Part shown: in pieces, positions 45,858 through 53,906 of the stretch
Layout: each line of letters begins with the position of its first letter
Numbering within the stretch: the first letter of the stretch is position 1
Assembly: GCA_045564915.1 (NCBI GenBank)
Contig: JBJLGL010000012.1
Coordinates: 93,797-157,796, forward strand
DNA: 64,000 bases
Source of the DNA: JAQWRV01 sp045564915
GTDB lineage: Bacteria; Pseudomonadota; Alphaproteobacteria; Rhodospirillales; Rhodospirillaceae
Direction of reading: 5' to 3'
The notes under the pieces: generated by a model
Databases searched by the model: none
Told to the model about the DNA's origin: nothing
Seen by the model: only the letters and a program-made list of their open reading frames with translations
Program-made: the position numbers and the translations under genes

Positions 45858-47285
45858 TTACAAGACTAGAAGTGCATCGTCCATAGTGCCGAGGGGCTCA
45901 AACCCACCATGGGTAATGAGAATTAAATCTTCTAAATGTGTGGCGCCCCAGCCAATCTCAACTTGGGGCAAATCGATCGTCAAGGTCATATTCTCTTGAA
46001 AAGTTAGATCGTCGCTAACGACAAATGGTAGCCCATCCCGATAGGCTTGATCGGTATGTTGTAAACCAACAGAATGAGGTCCAACCCCCATAGCCCAACC
46101 ATTCTTACTCTCCTTCCTAACGGTCCCCGTAACCTTCTCACGTAATTGAGAATAAAGTAGGCCCGGTCGCACCGTTTCATGAGCTACTTGACGAGCAATT
46201 TCGGTCAACCGCATGCGTTCTTGGAGTTCCTGAGGCGGCTCACCCACACACCAAGTGCGGCCAAAGTCTCCATGGTAGTAGTTAAACTGGCTAACGGCAT
46301 CAACCATCATAGCCTGGCCCTCAACCACGCTGCCATGTCGAAATCCACCAATTGTGCCACAAGCAATCCACATGGCCTTAGCGCCAAGCTTGGCAGCCTC
46401 AATCATAAATATGTTATCAATATCCGCCTTAGTCATGCCAACTTCAACCTGGGACAACATGGACAAGCATGCGTCCTGATTAACCTTAGCTGCATGTCGC
46501 ATATGCTTAATCTCTACGTCAGACTTAATCATGCGGATTTTACGGAAGGTATTGTCGCCAGGGACACAGGTCACCTTATCCTGACCAAGTGTGTTGAGAA
46601 TATCAGCGATACGCATGTCATCGACCGCAATCTTACCATTAATCAGGCCAGCTTCCCTAAGGGCATGAACAAGCCCCCATTCAGGGGTTGCAGCCTTGCC
46701 AGTTTCCCAACGCTTTTCTAGCTCGTACCATCCCTTTTCAATGTCGGTGAGGGCTTCAGTCGTTTCTGGAATACGTGCAAAATTACTGGATGTCGGCTCT
46801 TGGCTCCATAGATCAGGATTAGAATAATTCTCCCAACCGCCTGGCACACCATAAGGAATTATTTCTGGATGTTCACGTTCTCCATTGGCAATAAACCAAA
46901 GATCAGATGCTGCTACGACAAGGAATGATGGGTGATTGGGGTCCCGTGGCATAACTGCAAAACTTGGAATAGCTCTTAACTTCTGTAGTTCGTAACTAAA
47001 GTAATTGCCTAGGTAAAAAACGTTGACTGGATTCAGGGCGACGATACCGTCAACTCCTTCTCGTTCCATTACCTCATAGGCATGCGGTTTATTAACTAGT
47101 CTACTCCCGTCAAACTCTTTCCCTGGCACTGGGCCCGGAGCAATTAAACCCCAGTTTGCATGAGCCTCCCGCCCACCAAGCATGCTAGATCCCAGAATAG
47201 AGGCCGTACCAGCTGCTACACCGGCAAAGAAATCGCGGCGGTCCAGTATTGGCTCAGCATTGCCTGGATGGAATGGGTTTTTCAT
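45858..47285 (-). CDS. Tat-exported M24 family metallopeptidase-like protein
   Basis: The 475-residue protein has a twin-arginine signal (DRRDFFAGVAAG, arginines 16-17) and a creatinase/Xaa-Pro peptidase fold. Metal-site residues appear as D329 (MVDAVS), D340 (HGDFGRT), H404 (GPHSVG), D438 (TIDLP) and E452 (HLEDLI); the fourth is aspartate where most M24 peptidases have glutamate. It could be an exported dipeptidase or an M24 fold with another hydrolase or lyase reaction; the substrate is unknown. It lies downstream of an exported VOC protein and a TonB-dependent receptor on the same strand. Confidence 0.85.
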   Translation of the reverse strand: MKNPFHPGNAEPILDRRDFFAGVAAGTASILGSSMLGGREAHANWGLIAPGPVPGKEFDGSRLVNKPHAYEVMEREGVDGIVALNPVNVFYLGNYFSYELQKLRAIPSFAVMPRDPNHPSFLVVAASDLWFIANGEREHPEIIPYGVPGGWENYSNPDLWSQEPTSSNFARIPETTEALTDIEKGWYELEKRWETGKAATPEWGLVHALREAGLINGKIAVDDMRIADILNTLGQDKVTCVPGDNTFRKIRMIKSDVEIKHMRHAAKVNQDACLSMLSQVEVGMTKADIDNIFMIEAAKLGAKAMWIACGTIGGFRHGSVVEGQAMMVDAVSQFNYYHGDFGRTWCVGEPPQELQERMRLTEIARQVAHETVRPGLLYSQLREKVTGTVRKESKNGWAMGVGPHSVGLQHTDQAYRDGLPFVVSDDLTFQENMTLTIDLPQVEIGWGATHLEDLILITHGGFEPLGTMDDALLVL

Positions 47286-47404
47286 GGGAAGACCCTTCTT
47301 TCATAGACAGGTTATCAAAAGAGTACAACTGGCACGCTACTTGTATAAACACGATCGCACTCATACATAGTCTCACGAAGAAACTTAGCGGCTATGACAA
47401 GGTA

Positions 47405-48055
47405 TTAATTTTCTTTCTGTTTAAGAATACCGGCCTGCACAAGATTAACCAATACGCCGTCTGGATCGCGGAACATCATTTCTACCGGCTGCACTGAATA
47501 CTCCTCACGAATAATTAGTGGAACAGGTGGAGATACTATAGGATAGCCTGCGGCCTCGATCTCTGCAGTTAGGCGGTAAATATCATTGGTCGGAAACACT
47601 AACGCGAAATCACCAGTCCGGGTGTCCGTGGTCTGCTGCGACGCCGCGGGTAGGTGTTCATCATTATAAAGTTGATAGATGCCAAGATTACCTTGCACGG
47701 ATTCCCCAGCCATAAGTACCGTAGCACGGAGTTCTAGGCCGTCCGTCCCCATTATGGCGTTGATACCACTACCTTTCCAATAATTATCAAACATGGGCTT
47801 TAGCCCAATGATATCGCGGTAAAGCTTAAGAGATTCTTCGATGTCACGGACGAAAATAGTTGCCCTTGCAAGGGGTGCTACATTCATTTCTTTCTGGAAA
47901 ACAGTAGGACCAGAGTCCGGACGATTCATTGGAAGTAGCGGTGTAACAACTGTATTATCTTGTGCCACAACCGTAACCTGGGCGGCGAGCAACCCGCCGC
48001 CCAAAATTACACCTACAGCCCATAGGGGCCTCATTGAAAGATCAATAGCGAACAT
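47405..48055 (-). CDS. Exported VOC (glyoxalase/dioxygenase fold) protein
   Basis: The 216-residue protein has an N-terminal hydrophobic stretch (about 10-30, ending near VVAQDN) that looks like a signal peptide, then a single VOC domain: LARATIFVRDIEESLKLYRD and, at the end, MFRDPDGVLVNLVQAG. VOC proteins include glyoxalase I, ring-cleaving dioxygenases and resistance proteins; an exported one is less common. Its start overlaps the end of the receptor gene by 14 bp, so uptake and this protein are probably coexpressed. Function cannot be assigned. Confidence 0.82.
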   Translation of the reverse strand: MFAIDLSMRPLWAVGVILGGGLLAAQVTVVAQDNTVVTPLLPMNRPDSGPTVFQKEMNVAPLARATIFVRDIEESLKLYRDIIGLKPMFDNYWKGSGINAIMGTDGLELRATVLMAGESVQGNLGIYQLYNDEHLPAASQQTTDTRTGDFALVFPTNDIYRLTAEIEAAGYPIVSPPVPLIIREEYSVQPVEMMFRDPDGVLVNLVQAGILKQKEN

Positions 48056-50408
48056 TCAACGTTAGACCAAAAGTCTGCCGCTCCCCAAAGTATGCGTTGT
48101 ACGCAACATTAGGCTGCTGGACTAGTACATTCGAAATATAACTTTTGTCGAAAAGATTCCGCACCCAGAATGTGAGATCGTATCCACTACCGACAATACC
48201 AGCGCTAGCGTTAACGAGTGTACGACTAGGCACAATGGAGAGATTCACAGCTTCACCATACATCTTAGATTGGTGTCCCAAGTCAGCACGAATAAAATAG
48301 TCAATATCCATGTTACCTGGTAATTCGTCGGTCCATTCACCACCCAGGGTAGCCTGGAATTCTGACTGTCTTTCCATCTGATTGCCGCCGATATCACCAT
48401 TAATGTTACACACCACGTCATCACAGACAGAAGGCACGCGGCCCCAACGACCATCAATAGTACCATCCGCGTAATTGGCATCGCCATAATACACTGTACC
48501 GTAAAAACCAAGGTTTTCAGTCGCGGCAATAGCTCCATCTATTTCGAAGCCTTTGGACGTTACATCACCCACATTACGCACGATACTCCGGGAGAGCGGC
48601 GCTGGGTTGCCCTCATCAGCAGCCAGAATTTGCACATTATTCCAATCTACAAGGAATAATGTAGCGTTAAGCTGGGCTTGCCCATCACTGAAGGTATTCT
48701 TTACACCCAGTTCATAGGTCCAGTTGCTATCATCATCGAACGGTATATTTTTTGATAGTGTTGCCGCTCCGTTAAACCCACCGGATTTCACACCCTTAGC
48801 AGCGGACACAAAAAGCAAGTTGTCTGAAGTCAGATCATACTCGTAGGTAATACGTGGCGTGAAGTTATTGAACGTGCCTTCCAGAATATTACCAGAAAAG
48901 GTGTTTAGCCCCCCAGTACCGCCGCCTGATGCCAAGTTAAATTCCTTCTTCTTGTCGCTAGTATAACGGGCCTCAAGACTTACTCGCGAACGGTCTTCCA
49001 TAAATGAGAAGTTGATTTCTCCAAATGGAGACCAAGCCTTTGTCTGGGTAGCAATATTCAAGAGATCAACCTTAAAAATAAACCCACTATTATCTAACAC
49101 ATCAAGCGGGCCAGTCGGAACAGATGTTAAAACTGGCGCAGCGCCAAAGTTAGCCGTTCTAAAGTCAGTACTATCAAAATAGGAAATCCCAAAAGCAGCA
49201 TTAACGTTGCCACCCTGATCAAACACGAAACGAGCTTCATGTGAGTCTGTTGAGAAATTTCCTAGAGCCCCACTTTCGAACACACACCAAGGGACAAAGA
49301 AAGTGCAAGCAATTGTGGAGTCTTTGTACCCAAAGTGGAAATTGTCCGCTTCAATACGGCCATAAGTGTATTCAAAATTCAAATCATCACTGATTTCCCA
49401 ATTTATAGATGCACGGAAGAACTCGCTATCAAGTTGCTGCGCGTAACCACGTGGATCAATGGGGATACCCCGAACAGGCAATTCTCCACAGAATAATCGG
49501 AACCACTGCCCACCGCCACCGAGGCCGGAACCTGCAGGACGCACATCCGGATTAAACTGGCCACAATTCATGAGATTTGATTCCGCATTGAGCTCACCGA
49601 ACCAATTCTGCGCGCTATGCTCACGGTTAAAATCATAGTTAGAGTAGGACAGTTCAATCTGCAGATTCTCCGTGGGAATGATCTCCACAGCGCCGCTAAA
49701 AATTGTCTTTTCATAGCCACCAAGTCTGGTGTTAGTCCCAGGACTAAAATCTATGTCTGCAAAAGGATGGCTGTTTTTCCAGCTACCATCATATTCAGAG
49801 TATTCAATTGAAGCTCTAATACGCAATACTTCAGGAACAACGGCACCTGATACCGCAGCTGAGACATCGTAACGGTCATAATTACCAGCCGTCAGACTAC
49901 CTTCAACCATCCATTCTTCGGTCGGCTTCTTTGGGATATAGTTAACAGCGCCCATGAAAGCATTCCGGCCATAGCGGGCACTCTGCGGTCCTTTGACTAC
50001 CTCGATACGTTCTACATTCGCAAAACCGAGATCAGTGACATAGTTACGCGGTAGATAGACACCATCATAGAAAAAAGAGACATTCTGCTCAAAACCACCG
50101 GCCACTTGCGTGGCGCCGCGGATAACAGGTGCCGTAGCACCGGAATTACCGAAGTTTTCAAAATTGAAGCCAGGCGTACTCAAGGCGATATCGGTCATGG
50201 ACTGCAAGCCACGTTTCTCGATATCTGCAGCCGTAAAAGCAGTAATAGAGATGGGAATGTCCTGAATGGATTCATCACGCTTACGCGCTGTAACAACAAT
50301 TTCTTCCAGAGCAACTTGCTGCGAAAACGCCGGTGTAGTCTCTGCACACCAAGCCACAAGCGCCAAGATAGCAGTCGCTTCGATAGTCTTTGTATAGCGT
50401 TTGGTCAT
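48042..50408 (-). CDS. TonB-dependent outer-membrane receptor
   Basis: The 788-residue precursor has a signal peptide ending near AFSQ, a TonB box region (EEIVVTARKRDESIQDIPIS), a plug domain (RGLQSMTDIALSTPGF, then VERIEVVKGPQSARYGRNAF) and a 22-strand barrel ending in the aromatic-terminated ERQTFGLTLNVRY. This is the broad class importing siderophores, vitamins, sugars or aromatic compounds. The ligand cannot be read. It begins a three-gene minus-strand group with VOC and M24 proteins. Confidence 0.93.
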   Translation of the reverse strand: MTKRYTKTIEATAILALVAWCAETTPAFSQQVALEEIVVTARKRDESIQDIPISITAFTAADIEKRGLQSMTDIALSTPGFNFENFGNSGATAPVIRGATQVAGGFEQNVSFFYDGVYLPRNYVTDLGFANVERIEVVKGPQSARYGRNAFMGAVNYIPKKPTEEWMVEGSLTAGNYDRYDVSAAVSGAVVPEVLRIRASIEYSEYDGSWKNSHPFADIDFSPGTNTRLGGYEKTIFSGAVEIIPTENLQIELSYSNYDFNREHSAQNWFGELNAESNLMNCGQFNPDVRPAGSGLGGGGQWFRLFCGELPVRGIPIDPRGYAQQLDSEFFRASINWEISDDLNFEYTYGRIEADNFHFGYKDSTIACTFFVPWCVFESGALGNFSTDSHEARFVFDQGGNVNAAFGISYFDSTDFRTANFGAAPVLTSVPTGPLDVLDNSGFIFKVDLLNIATQTKAWSPFGEINFSFMEDRSRVSLEARYTSDKKKEFNLASGGGTGGLNTFSGNILEGTFNNFTPRITYEYDLTSDNLLFVSAAKGVKSGGFNGAATLSKNIPFDDDSNWTYELGVKNTFSDGQAQLNATLFLVDWNNVQILAADEGNPAPLSRSIVRNVGDVTSKGFEIDGAIAATENLGFYGTVYYGDANYADGTIDGRWGRVPSVCDDVVCNINGDIGGNQMERQSEFQATLGGEWTDELPGNMDIDYFIRADLGHQSKMYGEAVNLSIVPSRTLVNASAGIVGSGYDLTFWVRNLFDKSYISNVLVQQPNVAYNAYFGERQTFGLTLNVRY

Positions 50409-50693
50409 TTATTCACCCCCCCCGAGGCGAGAAGAAAACTAGGAGAAAGTCAGGCTCCTGAGATAGTAGTTGTATCAGATTCCTGCACAACCGGTTAGTG
50501 AATGAAATACATCTAAGAACACGATTAGTCTATATGAATCGGTTAATTGGTGAGTATACACAATCCTACCACCCCAATTTGGTTTAGCTTTCTACTAATA
50601 TACTTCTTTTTTATAGGGTTTTAGTCCGGTTTACCCGCATAGCTCCCTTTTCATACCCAAGTCCAAATCAATCGCCCGCTTGTTATCGAAGCT
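50409..50693. other. Gap upstream of the receptor gene
   Basis: This 285-bp AT-rich stretch should hold the promoter of the minus-strand receptor, VOC and M24 group. I see no gene, clear terminator or recognisable regulatory box in it. Confidence 0.5.
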
Positions 50694-52508
50694 TTACAGA
50701 GCCCGTGTGGCCTGAGCGAGCCAAGGTAGAGTTTCCGGCGCTACCAAAGGTGAAAGTGTTTCGCATACACGGACATGGTATGCATTTAGCCAAGACTTTT
50801 CATCAGTAGTTAGAAGGCTTTCGTCTACCAACCTAAGGTCAATAGGTGCGAGAGTAATAGTATCAAACTCCAGAAAACGTTTTTCCGCATGAGATAGTTT
50901 GTCAGCCTTTTGCACCACTATTAGATTCTCAATTCTGATACCAAACTCACCAGTCTTGTAGTAGCCAGGCTCATTAGATACCACCATACCCGACTTCAAT
51001 GCTGGACCAGAACCAGCTTTCCCAATACGCTGCGGTCCCTCATGTACGCATAGATAAGCACCTACGCCATGGCCAGTGCCATGATCATAGTCTAGACCAT
51101 CAGACCACAGCGCAGCCCTACCAAATCCATCAAGTTGTCCTCCTGAAGTGCCCTCTGGAAAACTGGCGGTAGCTATCGAAATGTGACCTTTTAGCACTTG
51201 GGTAAAGCGCCGTTTCTGTTCAGAAGTCGGGGTACCAATCGCGATTGTACGTGTAACGTCTGTCGTGCCATCAGGATACTGTCCCCCTGAATCTACTAGA
51301 TAAAGCATGTCTCCAACTATAGGCGTATCAGTTTGTTCCGTGGCGTGATAATGAATGATCGCTCCGTTCGCACCGGCACCGGATATAGTGTTAAAGCTTG
51401 GGCCCCTAAATAAATCACTCTCACGACGAAATTGCTCTAGCTTTTCTGCGGCCGTTACTTCCGTCAGCTTACCATTTGGCGCTTCATGATCTAACCAGGC
51501 TAGGAAGTTCGTCAGCGCAGCTCCGTCGCGGACATGGGCAGCACGGATACCAGCAACTTCAATTTCATTCTTACATGCCTTAGAAAGTGCACACGGGTCT
51601 TCAATTTGAGTTACTTCAACACCAGCTGATTCAAGCTGGTCGAGCACCCAATGTGATACAGTAGCAGTATCAACAGCAACAGAACGAACTACCCCATCAA
51701 ATTCACCAATAATTACACCTAACTCATCAACAGCGGCTAGCCTAATATCAGAACCAAGGTGTTGGCATAAGTCATCTGATACCTTTGCGGGGTCTATGAA
51801 TAGGATCAGTTTTCCATCAGAAAATAAAAGTGCCGATGCTAAAACCAAAGGCGTATTGTCCACATCAGTCCCCCGGATATTTAGCAACCAGCACAACGAG
51901 TCTGGAGCGGTCAATAGGAAGGCATCGTAGCCATCCTTGCTTAGGGTCCTGCCAATTTCTGTCCTTTTCTCCTCATGAGACTGGCCCGCAATTTCTAATG
52001 GGTGAATTATCGCCAGGGCTTGCGGCTTTGACGGCCGATCTTGCCAAACCGCATCAATGGGATTCTCCGACAAAGCTATTAGTTTAGCTCCTATCTTATC
52101 ACACTCCTTGCGAAACGATTTTATCTGAGCTGGTGTATGCAGATGTGGATCAAACCCGAGCCTTTGATAATTGGACAAGGACTCACTCAACCAAACGCCA
52201 ACAGGTTCATTTGTCACATGACGAATAGTGTAAAGCGTCTCATCAACCTCAGTCTCCGCCTGCAACGTATAACGCCCATCAACAAACAGTGCAGCCTTAT
52301 CAAGCAGGATAATTGAAAGACCAGCGGATCCAGTAAAATTCGTCAGCCAAGCTAAACGCTCAGCGTAAGGGGCAATAAATTCGCTCTGATATTCATCACC
52401 ATGCGGCACGATATAGCCATCGACGTTGACGCTTTCGAGATAAGCCCGCAGCGCACCCAGACGATTCTTATGGCAATCAATTCTTGGATTTTGAACGATA
52501 TCGGTCAT
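50694..52508 (-). CDS. Aminopeptidase P family protein (M24B)
   Basis: The 604-residue cytoplasmic enzyme is the long, three-domain form of Xaa-Pro aminopeptidase. Metal ligands are visible as the two aspartates of VDSGGQYPDGTTDVTRT, the histidine of GHGVGAYL, and glutamates in NEPGYYK and GIRIENLI. It releases N-terminal residues preceding proline. It follows prmA by 33 bp on the same strand; this prmA-pepP order is common in alphaproteobacteria. No signal peptide is present, unlike the M24 protein at 45.9 kb. Confidence 0.93.
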   Translation of the reverse strand: MTDIVQNPRIDCHKNRLGALRAYLESVNVDGYIVPHGDEYQSEFIAPYAERLAWLTNFTGSAGLSIILLDKAALFVDGRYTLQAETEVDETLYTIRHVTNEPVGVWLSESLSNYQRLGFDPHLHTPAQIKSFRKECDKIGAKLIALSENPIDAVWQDRPSKPQALAIIHPLEIAGQSHEEKRTEIGRTLSKDGYDAFLLTAPDSLCWLLNIRGTDVDNTPLVLASALLFSDGKLILFIDPAKVSDDLCQHLGSDIRLAAVDELGVIIGEFDGVVRSVAVDTATVSHWVLDQLESAGVEVTQIEDPCALSKACKNEIEVAGIRAAHVRDGAALTNFLAWLDHEAPNGKLTEVTAAEKLEQFRRESDLFRGPSFNTISGAGANGAIIHYHATEQTDTPIVGDMLYLVDSGGQYPDGTTDVTRTIAIGTPTSEQKRRFTQVLKGHISIATASFPEGTSGGQLDGFGRAALWSDGLDYDHGTGHGVGAYLCVHEGPQRIGKAGSGPALKSGMVVSNEPGYYKTGEFGIRIENLIVVQKADKLSHAEKRFLEFDTITLAPIDLRLVDESLLTTDEKSWLNAYHVRVCETLSPLVAPETLPWLAQATRAL

Positions 52509-52541
52509 AGGAGAGGAGGCTAAGGGCCAAAAGGCAAAGTT

Positions 52542-53441
52542 TCAACGTTTGAAGACTAAGGTTGACCATTCACCGATAGATATTTTCCTCTCGAGCGATA
52601 GACCACATAGTTGATAGGCACTGCGGACCATGGGAATCTGCCTCAACAGTATCCCCGAAAGGATGAGGCGTCCGCGCGGAGCTAGTGCTATGCTCAGGTC
52701 ACGAGCCATAGCACAAAGTGGGCGAGCGAGAATATTTGCTGTAATCAATGCATAGGGTGCTCTAGCTGTTATCTGACGGTGCGCGAAGCCATTTGCCCGG
52801 ACGATAAAAACCCTTGCTGCCAAGCCGTTTATAATAACCATCATCCGGGCGACACCAACAGCCTCTGTGTCAATATCAGTGGCTAAGACGTTGACCGGCC
52901 AACAGCGGGCAGCTGCCATGGCTAGAATAGCTGTACCACAACCAATATCAAGAATAGGTGTTCCTCCCGTTTGCCCAATTAGCCGCCTAAACCGACTCCT
53001 CTTCGCTAAACTATCCAGGGCGAGTAGACATCCTTTAGTCGTGGGGTGTTCACCTGTGCCAAATGCTATGGTCGCATCAACTATCAATGGGAGACTATTA
53101 AGCGGAGCACTACCCCTGTGATGGCTACCATGTACATAGAAACGCCCAATTCTTATCGGCTTAAATGAGGAAAGTGTCTCAGAGACCCAATCCCTCTTTG
53201 GTGTCGGTATGATCGTTATAGTTGGGTGCTCATGCCCATATTGCGCGGCAACGGTTGCAAGCCGAGCAGCCAAGTCAGCAGGATCTGGTTCCTGCTCAAA
53301 CAAAACGTCGATTTGCCATGAAGATATCGGCCCCTCTGGATCTTGAAAAAAAGAAACCGCTAACGCTCTATCATATAGAGCTTCACCGTATGGGTCGGGC
53401 CTCTCATCAAAGACAACTTTATAGGAAACTGTCCATGTCAT
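52542..53441 (-). CDS. prmA: Ribosomal protein L11 methyltransferase-like protein
   Basis: PrmA trimethylates ribosomal protein L11 using SAM. The 299-residue protein has the SAM-binding core ILDIGCGTAILAMAAARCW and VLATDIDTEAVGVARMM, plus DATIAFGTGEHPTTKGCLL, the PrmA signature. LITANILARPL matches the catalytic NPPF-equivalent segment of this family. The N-terminal substrate domain (1-110) is poorly conserved but present. It is first in the prmA-pepP run. Confidence 0.9.
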   Translation of the reverse strand: MTWTVSYKVVFDERPDPYGEALYDRALAVSFFQDPEGPISSWQIDVLFEQEPDPADLAARLATVAAQYGHEHPTITIIPTPKRDWVSETLSSFKPIRIGRFYVHGSHHRGSAPLNSLPLIVDATIAFGTGEHPTTKGCLLALDSLAKRSRFRRLIGQTGGTPILDIGCGTAILAMAAARCWPVNVLATDIDTEAVGVARMMVIINGLAARVFIVRANGFAHRQITARAPYALITANILARPLCAMARDLSIALAPRGRLILSGILLRQIPMVRSAYQLCGLSLERKISIGEWSTLVFKR

Positions 53442-53759
53442 ACTAAGAAAAGATTATATAAGAGTATGAGTTGAAGGGGATTTTCATATAGGCACTTATT
53501 ATTTATGACAAAAATAAGATCCACATAGAGGCCTAACCAAGTTAAGCACCTATGTATTAATAGCAGAAACGTAGAACCCTACGTAGGGCTACTATGACTA
53601 CGGTATATATCCAGATCCTAACACTATTGATTTGCTCTAGACGACTAGACTGGATGACACACAGGCTAAACTTACTTACATCGTCACTCTGATCCAAAGC
53701 TCACTCAGAGACGTAAATAGTGTGTATCAGTTAAAGGCGTTACTAGGTTTTGTGATCGA
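53442..53759. other. Gap between prmA and the small-RNA candidate
   Basis: I see no protein gene in this AT-rich stretch. It must hold the minus-strand prmA promoter and, if the RNA candidate downstream is real, a plus-strand promoter as well. No convincing pair of promoter boxes stands out. Confidence 0.4.
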
Positions 53760-53890
53760 TTAAAACTAATTGCCCTAGCGAATATGGTTTCTTTAGTGAA
53801 ATGGTTTTGGTTCGGGCAGTTGGCGGTGGAAAGGCTCTAAACCCCCAGAGCTCCCCTTCTGAAGAGCACTTCCACCGCTGTATTTTTTTC
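53760..53890 (+). ncRNA. Candidate small RNA with two hairpins and a terminator
   Basis: Hairpin 1 pairs 53766-53775 with 53814-53823 (AATTGCCC with GGGCAGTT plus flanking pairs). Hairpin 2 is the terminator: GCGGTGGAA (53823-53831) with TTCCACCGC (53870-53878), holding an inner GCTCT/AGAGC stem, followed by seven Ts. The loops are C-rich (AAACCCCC and CTCCCCTTCT), the kind that can mask ribosome sites. No plus-strand gene lies upstream: prmA and the helicase both run on the minus strand. I do not recognise a known family; the 5' end is a guess. Confidence 0.45.
53823..53890 (+). terminator. Plus-strand rho-independent terminator without an upstream gene
   Basis: A 9-bp perfect outer stem (53823-53831 with 53870-53878) is followed by TGTATTTTTTTC. 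The T-run is on the plus strand, so this does not serve the minus-strand helicase gene that ends at 53907. Confidence 0.75.
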
Positions 53891-53906
53891 ATTATTAAGG
53901 AACGCC

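Noticed and set aside
53442..53906. SRP RNA or tRNA in the gap after prmA
   Set aside because: I looked for the SRP domain IV motif and for a T-arm plus CCA; neither is present.
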